From Candidatus Cloacimonetes bacterium HGW-Cloacimonetes-3 (GTDB lineage: Bacteria > Cloacimonadota > Cloacimonadia > Cloacimonadales > Cloacimonadaceae): DNA of 64,000 nt. The first letter of the stretch is position 1; each line of letters begins with the position of its first letter. The position numbers and the translations under genes were made by a program. Of this stretch, positions 1-10,489 are shown piece by piece. The stretch covers positions 1 to 64,000 of the forward strand of contig PHBO01000014.1 in NCBI GenBank assembly GCA_002840645.1, given 5' to 3'. The notes under the pieces were generated by a model. It made no database searches and was not told the origin of the DNA. It saw only the letters and a program-made list of their open reading frames with translations.

Positions 1-193
1 AAAAGCGACGAGCACCTTGATTGTGCACGTCGGAGCTTTTGCGGCAGTAGCGTGACAACTATTTCAGGACTTGACACAATTAGAAGGGAATAGGTATGGT
101 ATGTATTCAGCAAGAATTCTCAATTTGCACGGCTGGATTTAAACACCTGTTGAACATAAGTATCACAGATATCCACGAATTGAGTTTAGCAAA

Positions 194-225
194 AATGAAA
201 GAGCTTCAAACGAAGCTCTTTCATT
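194..225 (-). terminator. Rho-independent terminator of the 1304-residue secreted protein gene
   Basis: A perfect 14-bp stem (194-207 with 212-225) closes a 4-nt loop. Read on the minus strand it is followed by five T residues, and it lies 22 nt past the stop codon of the gene that ends at 247. Confidence 0.9.
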
Positions 226-246
226 ATATTGCGTTGTGATCTGATA

Positions 247-3200
247 CTATTTCATCAATACCATTTTAACGTTTTTGATGTATGACCCAGCGTTAATGCG
301 GGCGAAATAGATACCGCTACCAACGCCTTTACCGCTGTTATCTTTGCCATCCCAAACAAGCTGATGATTACCGCCGGGAAGCATTCCTCGATGCAGATTG
401 CGCACTTTTTGTCCCTTGATATTATACAAATCTATACTTACATCAATGCTCTTTGGTGTTGAAAACGCCAAGGTAGTGCTGGGATTAAACGGGTTTGGGT
501 AAACAATAAGTGAACTGATTGGCGTTTGCACAAGATCAGTATTGCTTACTGGATAGTTGTTCACTTTGATATACCCGGTGTGTATGCCGGCAGAAGAGGG
601 GATAAAGGTGAAGCTATAGTCTTGGCTGTAGCTATGTTCTATTTCGCCCATTACTACTCTTAATGAATAGTTAACCGGTATGGATGTACCGTGTAAGGTG
701 ATAGATATCGGCTCCACAGACGAAGTTTCGATAGCGAAATTCCATATCTTCTCTTGCTGTTCACTACCGTTGAAGGCGGAACGAAACTCACTGTGAAGCT
801 TGGAATCAAGAAAGCTGATGTCAGCAGGAGCTTCACGAGTAAGGTAAGTTCGAAGAGAGGGGAATGGTTTTACTGGCGAAGTAGGTATATCCAGCTTGAA
901 ATCATAGCTATCGGTTCCTATTGGGCTTGTGCCCAAAACAAAGCTATCAGTGTCGCTTGTAGTGCTACTCGCTTGCACTTGCAATTGCCAGTTTGGTGTG
1001 GGAGGTTGTATCTCCGGTGCAGAATAGAAGGGATAGAAACTGATGTATCCTGCAACATTGGGATTAGCATAATACTTCACATAGAAGGATTCGAAAGGTA
1101 GAATCTCTGTAGGTATCTGAAACCTACCATCACGATACACATATATTGCACTGGAAACAAGCTTCTGAGAAATCACTTCACTAAAGCGGAAAAGTTGCCC
1201 GTTTACGGTGAAACGAAGGCTTTTTATGGGATAGGTTATTAAGTGTGGATTCGGTATAAAGTTCCATCCCGGTTGCAACGTATAAGTAACCTCAGAAGTG
1301 CTAATAGGTGAGGTAGAACTGTAGGAGGAAGCAGCCGGACTATTTATCCAGTACGATGATCCAAAAAGAAAGTTCTCCTGCTGCAGCCATTGGTTTTCGC
1401 CGATTGAAGTGAAGCCCGTAGCACCGGTACCAAATATTTCCGTAATACCGGGCACCAGGGTTTGCCATGGAGTGCTGCGTGTATGCCATCCGGAATCTAC
1501 ACTGTGGGTATTCAAGGCAGGCAGTAAGGCAAAAGTATAAGGGGATTCGTATGTAGTTACAATACCATCGACAGCATGCACATCTATCATAAACTTGGCA
1601 CCCGGCATATTTACATCTTGGGGTATGATAAGGTTGTGGGATGTGACAGTTCCGGCAAGACCACTTGCTATAAACAGACTATCTGTAGCGTTTTTAATGT
1701 ATATGTCCAGATGGTCTGTCAGGAAGCTATTAGTGATGATCCAGCTAAATGTGGCAGTTGTACCTCCCTGATATAGACGATTGTTTTGGGAGGTGTGAGT
1801 AACCTTAGGCTGTAGATTACCCCAGTATAACGTCATTGTCCTTACGTTTGTGGAGGTAACGGTAAATTGATATGGACCGCTAAACAGGTTGTGCCAAGTA
1901 CCAGTTCCATTGTCATACAGATATAGCTTTTGCGCTCTGTCAAAATCATCTGATGCACTAACAAACAAAGGTTGGTTCAGCTGCGTGGAACGCACACGCA
2001 TAATCCATGATTTTACATCAAGAGATGTATTGTAGCCACCCTTCACTTCACGCGCAAGATGTGTGCCGTTTGAACCCCAATACTGTTGCCAGAAAGCGTT
2101 CCAAACATAGTTGGTATCGGATGGAAGAGATTTGCTAACATCATAATAGTTATCTTGACTATCAGTTGCAAAAGGATTCTGTGCTAAAGAAATAGAATCT
2201 CCAAGAGTGCCAAAAGCATCTCGAACCATGATACTATGAATTGCTTGAGGTGAGGCAGTGGCTGGATAGTTATAAGTGAACTCCATACCATTTAGGTTTG
2301 TGCTGCTAATCATATATGTCCAAGTCTCACCATTTACCAAATTATTATCCCACCATTCAAAGCTGGAAGCACTGGAATTGGACAAAGACAAATTTGTGAG
2401 GTAGGAATCAACCATTACAAACTCTGTTGTAGCACTTTTCCGATAAACCTTGAAGCCCTGGTTAAATGTCTGCCCTGATACAGTCCAATAGAGCCGTACG
2501 CTTGCGTCCATCCCATATGCAGTGAAGTTGGTGATGTTAGCAGGAGCCGGCACGGTGGTAACTTCATTGGACAAACCGGAGTATAAGCCATTCTTGTCCT
2601 TGGCTCGTAGCTTAAAATAATAGCTGCTGGAGTTATCCAAGCCGGTGACCGTGATCATCTCGCAATCGGGTGAAGCGAGGAAGGAAGCGTTGTCTCTGTT
2701 GAAGATAGCGAAGTTAGCCTCCCCGATAGGTTCGTTTGAATACAGAACTTCATAACTGTCAAAATCATAAGAATCGGTTTTTGTCCAGCTAAGAGTTATA
2801 GAATTTAAAGACTGATTCTGGACGTATAATCCTGCCGGAGTAGTAGGTGCTATCATATCGTTCATGAGGAACATGTCGTCCATAACATGGTCCATAGCAT
2901 AAACCCAGTGCATATAAAAGAGGTTAAAATTAGTCATCAGGTTATTGAAATCCCAACGCGATAAGTTCTCATCCCAGCCATAAAACCACTTGTAAGTGTT
3001 CTCCGTTAGCTCATAACAATTTGGCAGCTCATCCATTTCCACGTGGAAAAACGGTTCATAAACATCATAGTCACTGGTCCCGGCTTGAGTATAAATCATT
3101 TGCTGATTATACTGATACGCAGGCAAGTCTATACTTGAATTCACCGCATACTCATTCTCGGCATCAGCAAAAGTGAAATCATGAATTGTGTAATTAACCG

Positions 3201-4161
3201 CATAGTAATCATTCAAATACACGTCACTATGAATGCCGATAGTATTTGCAGGTATCATCAGATTTCTGCCATTATTTATCAAATCGTTCTTCAGGCTTGA
3301 TAAATCTCTAATCGGAAGATTGGGGCAGTTTCTGGGGTTTCCTGCAGATATCTGATTAGCTGCATAGCCTTGATGGATATTCCAATCGTAAGAGTGCATC
3401 TGCGCAGAAAACTCTCGTAACCCATATTCAGCCCTAATAGAATCAGCAAACCTGTAGTAAGCATAGTTAAAAGGATGAGCAGCAACACGAGTAGGATCTG
3501 AAAGTGATTTAGAATTGGTGTAAGTGCCGGATTGAGTCCATTTAACCTCTCTACCGGCTCCGTTTATCAAGAGAAATTTAGCATCCCATAGTTTAAATGC
3601 TTCATAGCCGATATAGGGTGTTGGGAAATCATCACAAGGGTGAGGAACTGTTACAATAGTAGGTCTGGTGCCTCCAGGATTGTAAATGTACAGCCCCCAA
3701 CTATATGCAAATGCACCATTTTCATCATCATAGGTATCTGTTGTATTATTATTGTCAGTGTATTGATAATCAGGCGTTTCCCTTAACATATGGTAGGTTC
3801 TGTTACTGTCAGTATCATGGAAGGTAACCACTTGATAAGGGAATCCTGCTGTTGTGATTGCACCCTGAGCAAGATCAAATTCTCCAGCGAGGAACAAATC
3901 AACAATATTACCCCATGATACAAGCTGTGCAGCAGAGGGTGTGATGAAAGCACCAAAGCCGTTTGTTTGTCTGTCATAGGGAGCATAAGTATTATAATTG
4001 GGATAAGCAATACCTTCTGATAGGTGAGAAACCCAGTTATCATAGGCGGTATTTACTTCAATACCAAAAAGGAAATTCTTCAGTGAAGCCGTCTCTTCTA
4101 TAACCGCAAAAAGCGGGCATAAAAGCAGCAGGATAAGTATGGAAATAATAGTACTCTTCAT
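247..4161 (-). CDS. Large secreted protein with FN3 domains and C-terminal FlgD-like sorting tail; possible zinc hydrolase-like N-terminal part
   Basis: The 1304-residue product starts with a clear signal peptide (hydrophobic residues 4-19). Two fibronectin type III modules lie at about 435-535 and 536-640. The last ~85 residues form a FlgD-like Ig/type-A sorting tail, beginning YPNPFNPST and ending near GIYFARI, as seen on proteins exported by the type IX (Por) pathway; export by that route is inference. The N-terminal ~400 residues are not a family I can name securely. They contain VPHPCDD (~172), QMHSYDW (~251) and HVEMDE (~372), an order of His/Asp, His and Glu that loosely recalls N-formylglutamate amidohydrolase-like zinc enzymes; this is weak. 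Start ATG at 4161. It is followed by a strong terminator and reads as a single-gene unit. Likely acts at the cell surface or outside. Confidence 0.85.
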   Translation of the reverse strand: MKSTIISILILLLLCPLFAVIEETASLKNFLFGIEVNTAYDNWVSHLSEGIAYPNYNTYAPYDRQTNGFGAFITPSAAQLVSWGNIVDLFLAGEFDLAQGAITTAGFPYQVVTFHDTDSNRTYHMLRETPDYQYTDNNNTTDTYDDENGAFAYSWGLYIYNPGGTRPTIVTVPHPCDDFPTPYIGYEAFKLWDAKFLLINGAGREVKWTQSGTYTNSKSLSDPTRVAAHPFNYAYYRFADSIRAEYGLREFSAQMHSYDWNIHQGYAANQISAGNPRNCPNLPIRDLSSLKNDLINNGRNLMIPANTIGIHSDVYLNDYYAVNYTIHDFTFADAENEYAVNSSIDLPAYQYNQQMIYTQAGTSDYDVYEPFFHVEMDELPNCYELTENTYKWFYGWDENLSRWDFNNLMTNFNLFYMHWVYAMDHVMDDMFLMNDMIAPTTPAGLYVQNQSLNSITLSWTKTDSYDFDSYEVLYSNEPIGEANFAIFNRDNASFLASPDCEMITVTGLDNSSSYYFKLRAKDKNGLYSGLSNEVTTVPAPANITNFTAYGMDASVRLYWTVSGQTFNQGFKVYRKSATTEFVMVDSYLTNLSLSNSSASSFEWWDNNLVNGETWTYMISSTNLNGMEFTYNYPATASPQAIHSIMVRDAFGTLGDSISLAQNPFATDSQDNYYDVSKSLPSDTNYVWNAFWQQYWGSNGTHLAREVKGGYNTSLDVKSWIMRVRSTQLNQPLFVSASDDFDRAQKLYLYDNGTGTWHNLFSGPYQFTVTSTNVRTMTLYWGNLQPKVTHTSQNNRLYQGGTTATFSWIITNSFLTDHLDIYIKNATDSLFIASGLAGTVTSHNLIIPQDVNMPGAKFMIDVHAVDGIVTTYESPYTFALLPALNTHSVDSGWHTRSTPWQTLVPGITEIFGTGATGFTSIGENQWLQQENFLFGSSYWINSPAASSYSSTSPISTSEVTYTLQPGWNFIPNPHLITYPIKSLRFTVNGQLFRFSEVISQKLVSSAIYVYRDGRFQIPTEILPFESFYVKYYANPNVAGYISFYPFYSAPEIQPPTPNWQLQVQASSTTSDTDSFVLGTSPIGTDSYDFKLDIPTSPVKPFPSLRTYLTREAPADISFLDSKLHSEFRSAFNGSEQQEKIWNFAIETSSVEPISITLHGTSIPVNYSLRVVMGEIEHSYSQDYSFTFIPSSAGIHTGYIKVNNYPVSNTDLVQTPISSLIVYPNPFNPSTTLAFSTPKSIDVSIDLYNIKGQKVRNLHRGMLPGGNHQLVWDGKDNSGKGVGSGIYFARINAGSYIKNVKMVLMK

Positions 4162-4282
4162 GTTTTCTCCCGATTAAATAATCTAATTTATCTGCGTGCC
4201 ATTTGCTTATCAACTGATGTATAAGTCAAGCAATTTGTGAACCAGTGGTGATTCACAATTTCTAACTTCTTTCATGTAGCTT

Positions 4283-4320
4283 AAAAAAACCGCCTAACTC
4301 CAATTAGAGAAAGGCGGTTT
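4283..4320 (-). terminator. Rho-independent terminator of the subtilisin-like protease gene
   Basis: A 9-bp stem pairs 4287-4295 with 4312-4320. On the minus strand it runs into seven T residues, and it sits about 35 nt after the protease stop codon. Confidence 0.9.
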
Positions 4321-4353
4321 GCTACTATCTGCAAATGTTAAACAGCTATAGTT

Positions 4354-7300
4354 TTAGTTTCCCTTTAAGGGTGTGACAAATACTGCTTTCACTTGGTAGA
4401 AAGCTTTATCCAGCTCGTCATAGTCTTCATAAGAAAGCTCGGTAGTCTCGTTTATTTTTACAAACTGTTCCTCAGGAGTAACAGCACGAAATACCCAATA
4501 TTCATTAGCGTTTGCAACAGCATCCCATTCCAGAAGCACGAAACTTTCTTCTCTATTGATGCTAACTATGGGAGCATCAAGATAGGAAATCACTTGGTTT
4601 ACAGTAACCATCACAGTGTCAAATGCTTCTTCTGAGCCATCACTTACAGTAAAAGTAAGCTCTTCGTCGCCATACCAGTCTTCAAGGGCGGTAAAGGTGA
4701 CATTAAGCCCTTCAATAGCAACATGTATATTAGTGTTACCACTATATTCCAGAATAAGCTCATCTGCATCCACATCATTCACATATGTGCTGAAATCTAC
4801 CATAAGAGATTCGTTCATGTCAAATTGGAAGCTCTCGGGCAAAACAATAGTGGGCGCACTATTTGCAGGGGTTACTTCCAATGAGATTTGAACTGTCTCA
4901 AGGGGATTCACAGGATCATCCGAACTGATAGACAGCAGGGCTTCATAACTACCAATATCCAAGCCTATTGCAGAGAAGGAACCGGTGATATGTTGCTGTC
5001 CGCCTCCCGCGATAGTACCGGAGAGAGGTGACGCACTATACCACGTAATAGGTGGAGTGGAAGGGGGTAGAATAATAGCACCTGTAAGTATATGTGGCTC
5101 AGCTCCATAAACATCGCCATTCAATTGATAATCAAGACTAATAGGAGTGCTGTTACCGGCAGCAATGGTAACGTTTACAGTTGCTACAGCAGATTCATTA
5201 CCTTGAATGAAGCCCCAACCTCCACTCGTTTCTCCATGCCAATTGATGGTTATCCCTGATCCGGTTGTTAAATCCGGAACTAACTCTCCACCAGTTCCAC
5301 CAACGAAATTGCTTACGCTATTTACCACTACTCCAGCGGGAAATGTAAGATACAAATCTTTCAACCACTCTGTATCATCACTTCCATTGTAAACTGTAAA
5401 TATCCAATCTTCAGTTGTTCCCGGAGTGAATTCTGCAACATTCACATCGAAGGTTGAACCGGAAATGCTTTTACCGGAATCTGTTTTCAGCATTCTGGAG
5501 GTTGCTATATTTTTCAAACTCCGCACTTCTGCTATTCCAATAGAATAATTCAAGGACAAACTACCGTTGTTGCTGATTGTGAATGTCTCGGAGCTTTCTG
5601 CTCCTATTATTAGACTTGCAGATTGCAGAGTAGTGCTAACTTCTATCGTGGGTTGGATATATCCATTTCCAGTAACGCCAATATTCACCGTAGCAAAGTT
5701 AACAGCGTCACTACTTATTACTACATTACCATTAAAGCTTCCAACTGAGGGAGGAATAAAGCTTAAATCATAAGTTTTGCTTTGTCCTGCGTTTATATTA
5801 AATGGAAGCACAACCCGGTTGCTGTTTCTTACATTGCTACCAATAATCAGTTCATTCTTGGATGCAGAAAGTGCAACAGAGTAACCAGCCGGTGTGGTTA
5901 TAGACCCAGATAACTCCTCGTCTCCAATGTTCTGAATAGTAAACTGCATTGTACTTGTTGCATTTACTACAACATTACCAAAACTAAGCGATGTAGGATC
6001 TACAGTAATTAGTGGTCCTGCTGCACTCGGCATCAAAGTTAGCTTCACATTAGGTCTGTTTGCAGATGTAGAAGTACCTGCAAATATCGCTGTTTGGTCA
6101 GCGGTGTCCGAACGGGCGTACCTATATCCGTTCGTAAGCGAAGTATATTGTACCGTTCCTGTTGAGGAATAATCACTCACAGGACTGAAAGCAGTATCAA
6201 TTACTATATTATCCGTTCCATTCCAAAGGAAAGGTGTGGATAGAGTTAACATGTCGTAACCACCTGCTGTAGGCATATAGGATGCTGATGTATAGACAGT
6301 GCTCATTCCGGTCGCAGTTTGCCAGCTCGATACATCTGTTGCACTTGTATGCTTCATACGAATCAAGAAATTAGGCAATGCAAGAGTGGGTAATGTTACT
6401 ACGTTGAACCCAATCTGTGTTATGTTGATAGGGCCTGTAACTCCACCTGCAATTAGTTCTGCAGCAGTATAAACTGATTGACCATGCAAGCTCTTGTAAT
6501 AAATGTTTATCGGGCTTGCAGTTGAGGTGCCGGTTACAGAAGTTCCGGTTCCAAGAATCACTTCTGTGGCAACAGCATCAGTTGGAGTAGCATATACAGT
6601 TGCTGTAGCTTCAGATTCGCCCTCGGAATATACAGCCTTAAGGTGATAACTATATGAAGTACCATTTACTACGGCATTGTCGGTATAAGCAAGAGCCATA
6701 ACATTGGTTGAAAATATACTGTTCTTGTATATGTCGTAACCTGTGGGTGTACCTGATGCCGGTGCCTGCCAGGCAAGATTAACAACTGTATTTCCCGGAA
6801 TAGCTGTCAGATTTTGAGGTGGAGCAAAGTAAACTTCATTTGGCGGGAAGATAATATGATCCAGATATGCACAATCACTTCCTCCAGTAGTAGTACTATC
6901 TTTGGAATATGTCCATGTGAACGTACGTACCCCTGATGTAACCGCATAGGTTTGCTGTGTCCAAATCCCACCGCCGGACCACTGTCCCTGTAGATCACCA
7001 TCAATATAGAACTTGAGAAAATCATATCCGGATTCTGAGGAAATCATCTGATAAAAAGAGATGTTTCCAGCACTCGTAACATTCATTGGTAGAGATAGAG
7101 ATGTGCTTGTACTGTTTCCAATAACTCCGGATTTTGCAGCATAAGTACCTGAAAATGTAACAGAAGACTGAACTGTCCAGGGAGAAGCACTAATATTACT
7201 CCAAGCATAAGCACCAAAACCACCGGATTCAAAGCCTTCATCTGCGGGGGCAAGCAGAGTAACAGTTATCGTATTCTGTACTGAGTTACTACTGTTATCC

Positions 7301-8970
7301 GTTGCTATAGCTTTTATAGCGTACGATCCACCACTGTAACCTGTGGTATCCCAGTTCCAAGTATATGGTAAGGAAATATCGGTGTTTTGCAGCACGTCGT
7401 CAATATAGAATTGAACCGAAGATATCGTCCCATCACTATCTGTGGCAGTTACATTTATTGTCACTGTTTCATTCAGGTTAAATATTGTCCCTGCTGCAGG
7501 AGAAGTAATCGTGCAGGTAGGCATTCCGGGTACAAGAGATAGAAGTGCATTGTTTGCATTTATCAATCCATAACCGGTATATCTGTCCCAACCCGCTCCT
7601 CCATCGAAAGTCATGTCTGTGGCTGTGCTTGTCAAAGCAGTTCGTACTTGTGCCTGTGTAAGTGTCGGTTCTTTAGATAATAACAGTGCTGCCACACCGG
7701 CAGCATAGGGAGTTGCACAAGAAGTTCCATTGAACCACATGTAGTAATCGCTCGAAGTATTATAACCATTTCCCGTTCCGGTAATATCGGTGGCGGGAAG
7801 TATCGTTGGAGCCATAATATCCACTGCATCTCTTGCATCCATAGTAGCGGTACCATAGTTTGAACCCCACCAGTACTCTCCATCGGATGAAGTATCACTC
7901 TTTCTCTGTCCTGTTGGGCTTGCAGCACCTACAGATATCACATAAGGATGGTTTGCCGGATATGTAATTGTGGAGCTATTATCATTAGCAGTAGCAGCAA
8001 GCAGTACCACTCCATGAGTGTATGCATAGTTATAAGCAGTATCAGAAGAAGGATAGTCACCATAATCATAGCTTCCTCCGTAACTCATGCTTGCAACATC
8101 AACGTTGTTATCGCCAATATGATATTGTGCATTTTCTATAGCTGTTCCACTAAGAGTACCAGCAGAAGTTGCTATCTTTATCGGCATAACACTGCATCCA
8201 CCGGCAATACCTGTAACTCCCAAGCCGTTGTTTGCTATACCAGCGGTAACACCCGAACAAGCAGTCCCATGCCCGGGATCATCACTGTCATCCATTGGGT
8301 CGGCATCGATATCACCATAGTCATATCCGGTAACTAAGCGCAGATCAGGATGAGCAGTATCCACGCCGGTGTCTATCACAGCAATAATAATCGCAGCAGA
8401 ACCATAGCCCTGAGATTGATCCCAGGCAAGCTGAGCATCCGTATCAAAACCTACTGTTCCCACTCCTGCACCAGAATGGCTACCTCCGCTGTAAACAGGG
8501 AGTTGCGCTGTGTTGTTGTGTCCCCAGTTATTGGCATAGTATGTGTCATTGGGAACAGCAGTAGTGTAGAAATAAGTCTCGGGGCTTGCCCAGTCTATCC
8601 ATTGTTTTTTTTCCTTGCATGCATCAAGGGCACTAAACACATCAATTTTATTCTCGAACTTAACAAGTATCCAGCGATCTACTCCGTGCTTATTTTCAAA
8701 AGCTTTGTCCTTTAGACGAATATGAGCTCTGTAGATTTTTGCTTTACCGTATGATGAGATAATATCATCTATTTCATTGATTCCAAGCTTATCAATAGAA
8801 GCAGTAAGTGTTTCAGGTAAATCAATACTTTTCATTGCTTCTTGTGACAGTTGCAGCTTCAATATATTTTCAGAAAAAAGCGGTTTAATCCCTCGTGGAC
8901 CCGGCACTACATTTGCCAAAATCAACAGAGGAAGCAGCATAAGTATTACGAATAGAGTTAGTCTGTTCAT
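4354..8970 (-). CDS. Secreted subtilisin-like serine peptidase (family S8), 1538 residues, multi-domain
   Basis: An exported endopeptidase. Signal peptide at 1-20, then a prodomain-like stretch to ~150. The S8 triad is intact: Asp200 in AVIDTGVD, His234 in GHGTACSG and Ser417 in NGTSCATP. After the catalytic domain come a bacterial Ig-like domain (~495-575), a jelly-roll or MAM-like module (~580-715), an FN3 module (~720-800), a long beta-rich segment, a choice-of-anchor-D/ASPM-like region (LSFGNVVVN, ~1000-1095) and a cadherin-like module with YGDEELTFTVSDG near the C-terminus. Unlike its downstream neighbour it has no FlgD-type tail; it ends in an FN3-like strand pattern. Start ATG at 8970. 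It has its own terminator. Probable role is extracellular protein breakdown feeding amino-acid fermentation (inference). Confidence 0.95.
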   Translation of the reverse strand: MNRLTLFVILMLLPLLILANVVPGPRGIKPLFSENILKLQLSQEAMKSIDLPETLTASIDKLGINEIDDIISSYGKAKIYRAHIRLKDKAFENKHGVDRWILVKFENKIDVFSALDACKEKKQWIDWASPETYFYTTAVPNDTYYANNWGHNNTAQLPVYSGGSHSGAGVGTVGFDTDAQLAWDQSQGYGSAAIIIAVIDTGVDTAHPDLRLVTGYDYGDIDADPMDDSDDPGHGTACSGVTAGIANNGLGVTGIAGGCSVMPIKIATSAGTLSGTAIENAQYHIGDNNVDVASMSYGGSYDYGDYPSSDTAYNYAYTHGVVLLAATANDNSSTITYPANHPYVISVGAASPTGQRKSDTSSDGEYWWGSNYGTATMDARDAVDIMAPTILPATDITGTGNGYNTSSDYYMWFNGTSCATPYAAGVAALLLSKEPTLTQAQVRTALTSTATDMTFDGGAGWDRYTGYGLINANNALLSLVPGMPTCTITSPAAGTIFNLNETVTINVTATDSDGTISSVQFYIDDVLQNTDISLPYTWNWDTTGYSGGSYAIKAIATDNSSNSVQNTITVTLLAPADEGFESGGFGAYAWSNISASPWTVQSSVTFSGTYAAKSGVIGNSTSTSLSLPMNVTSAGNISFYQMISSESGYDFLKFYIDGDLQGQWSGGGIWTQQTYAVTSGVRTFTWTYSKDSTTTGGSDCAYLDHIIFPPNEVYFAPPQNLTAIPGNTVVNLAWQAPASGTPTGYDIYKNSIFSTNVMALAYTDNAVVNGTSYSYHLKAVYSEGESEATATVYATPTDAVATEVILGTGTSVTGTSTASPINIYYKSLHGQSVYTAAELIAGGVTGPINITQIGFNVVTLPTLALPNFLIRMKHTSATDVSSWQTATGMSTVYTSASYMPTAGGYDMLTLSTPFLWNGTDNIVIDTAFSPVSDYSSTGTVQYTSLTNGYRYARSDTADQTAIFAGTSTSANRPNVKLTLMPSAAGPLITVDPTSLSFGNVVVNATSTMQFTIQNIGDEELSGSITTPAGYSVALSASKNELIIGSNVRNSNRVVLPFNINAGQSKTYDLSFIPPSVGSFNGNVVISSDAVNFATVNIGVTGNGYIQPTIEVSTTLQSASLIIGAESSETFTISNNGSLSLNYSIGIAEVRSLKNIATSRMLKTDSGKSISGSTFDVNVAEFTPGTTEDWIFTVYNGSDDTEWLKDLYLTFPAGVVVNSVSNFVGGTGGELVPDLTTGSGITINWHGETSGGWGFIQGNESAVATVNVTIAAGNSTPISLDYQLNGDVYGAEPHILTGAIILPPSTPPITWYSASPLSGTIAGGGQQHITGSFSAIGLDIGSYEALLSISSDDPVNPLETVQISLEVTPANSAPTIVLPESFQFDMNESLMVDFSTYVNDVDADELILEYSGNTNIHVAIEGLNVTFTALEDWYGDEELTFTVSDGSEEAFDTVMVTVNQVISYLDAPIVSINREESFVLLEWDAVANANEYWVFRAVTPEEQFVKINETTELSYEDYDELDKAFYQVKAVFVTPLKGN

Positions 8971-9321
8971 AATCTCTCCTTTTTAGTTTATATTGTATTT
9001 TCAAACCAATCTTGAGGTTGTTCCCGTGGTGCGATTAACATTTGTTCAATACGCCCAACGGCAAGATTCCCAATTATTGATTGTTGTTGAAATCTGGCAA
9101 GTTATTTATTTTCAAACTCTTCCCATAAGAGAGTGCTATAGCTGCCAAGTCCCCATGTGATTTAACTTTACGCCATACTTACGAGATAGTGATGAGCAGC
9201 AAGCAGGTTTGATTATGGAAAGCTATAGACATCTATAATGCCGAATTGCAATATTTACAACAGATAAAGAAAGAGCGGAAAGCACATGCAATCCGCTCTT
9301 CGTAGCTATTATTAGTACGGC
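8971..9321. other. Intergenic region between porin-like gene and protease gene
   Basis: 351 nt without a credible gene. The left end holds the terminator of the porin-like gene (9271-9300). The right end is the leader of the protease gene, with GGAGAG just upstream of its ATG. I see no repeat or RNA gene here. Confidence 0.6.
9271..9300 (-). terminator. Terminator of the porin-like gene
   Basis: A 9-bp stem pairs 9271-9279 with 9292-9300. On the minus strand a T-rich run follows (interrupted Ts), about 20 nt past the stop codon at 9322. Confidence 0.75.
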
Positions 9322-10419
9322 TTAGAAGTTTAAGACAAGAGAGGTTCCAATGGCATAATTAGTTGGTTTTGCCCCTACTGTGGAAGTCCCGAACGCACCG
9401 TAAGCTGAAACTTTCATTTTATCTTGGGCAAGGTTCATTTCCAACCCACCGTTCACTTCCCAACCCATGTCTGTAAGCATACCGGCAGCACCGAAAGCTG
9501 TAAGATTCTCTTTCACAGGTAAGCGAATCTTGCCAACTGCGCTTACGAAAGCATCAGTATTGTATGAATAGGGGGTTCCCCAATATAGATTCAAGCCATC
9601 ATGGTTGGCACCGATGCCATAAATGTAAAGTCCATTCTGATACCATGGGCTAAGAGATGTAAGTCCGTTCTCTGCGGCTAACAAGACATCTGCGCCAAGC
9701 TGCATTGTACCAAGATCGGCGTCGGCTTTCACGGCTGCACCCATGCCTATCTCGTCATTATCACCGGGGTACATTTGGTAATCAAAGAAGGGAGTTACAT
9801 CAAGGGTGGCAAGTCCGGCTTGCATAGTAACATAAGGCATAATAGTAACATTACCGTTGTTGCTGTCCGCAAGGTAACCGCCCATTGCTAAAACACCGAA
9901 TGGAACGGGGCTTTCGCCCTGTAAGCTTGCCATAAACACATTGTAATCATCTTTAATGAACACAGCGTTTTCTGCTACTTTCATCATCCCAAGTTCTGCT
10001 TTCATACCTGCAAAATCTTCTTTGCACAGAATAACACCGGAGAAATAATCATCCAAAATCAGGCTGCGATGGTCTGCCCAATATTGCTGACCAGCTCTAA
10101 CTCTGGTACCGATGGCTTTGATGAGGTAATCTACGTAGAGTTCGCTGGTTTTAACGTTTACTCCGTTTGTATTAAGCCCGCCACCGGAACCGCCCCATGT
10201 GATATCGCCAATTTCGAAAAAGGCATGAAAGTTCAAACCCTCTTCTATTTCGGAATCCAAACCAATCTGAAAACGATTGTCTATGGAACCTCCATCATCT
10301 TCCGTCATACTGTTGCGGAAAGCGGCTCGGGTACGAAACTGACCCGAAAAGTCAAAATCAACGGCGCTAAGTATGCCAAATAGTAAGGCAAACACGATGA
10401 TGATTGTAAGTTGTTTCAT
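9322..10419 (-). CDS. Outer-membrane porin-like beta-barrel protein
   Basis: The reading frame is open from 10473, but the likely start is the ATG at 10419: an AGGAG sits about 7 nt upstream, and the protein then begins with a signal peptide (MKQLTIIIVFALLFGILSA). The mature ~345 residues alternate polar and hydrophobic residues with many Gly and aromatic positions (FDFSGQFRTRAAF near the start, ending ALGTSLVLNF-like with a terminal Phe). That terminal Phe is typical of barrels inserted by BamA. No specific porin family is recognised. It lies 70 nt downstream of the LDH2-family gene and may be read with it; the substrate is unknown. Confidence 0.8.
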   Translation of the reverse strand: MKQLTIIIVFALLFGILSAVDFDFSGQFRTRAAFRNSMTEDDGGSIDNRFQIGLDSEIEEGLNFHAFFEIGDITWGGSGGGLNTNGVNVKTSELYVDYLIKAIGTRVRAGQQYWADHRSLILDDYFSGVILCKEDFAGMKAELGMMKVAENAVFIKDDYNVFMASLQGESPVPFGVLAMGGYLADSNNGNVTIMPYVTMQAGLATLDVTPFFDYQMYPGDNDEIGMGAAVKADADLGTMQLGADVLLAAENGLTSLSPWYQNGLYIYGIGANHDGLNLYWGTPYSYNTDAFVSAVGKIRLPVKENLTAFGAAGMLTDMGWEVNGGLEMNLAQDKMKVSAYGAFGTSTVGAKPTNYAIGTSLVLNF

Positions 10420-10489
10420 TGTTTCTCCTATGTATTTATTTTGATTTGTGTTATAATAAGCCAATAAGTGCATGCTAACAAGTGATTTC

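Noticed and set aside
1-40. Imperfect hairpin at the left edge
   Set aside because: Could be the tail of a terminator or another element, but is cut by the window edge and has mismatches.
71-100. TTGACA and TATGGT spaced 18 nt on the plus strand
   Set aside because: Looks like a promoter, but no plus-strand gene follows; it faces the end of a minus-strand gene.
7948-8715. Plus-strand ORFs opposite the protease gene
   Set aside because: They are the mirror of a gene with an intact catalytic triad, have no start signal, and resemble no family.
4354-8970. Type IX sorting tail on the protease
   Set aside because: Its C-terminus ends in an FN3-like strand pattern without the YPNPF start or the GIYFAR end seen in the two FlgD-tail proteins.
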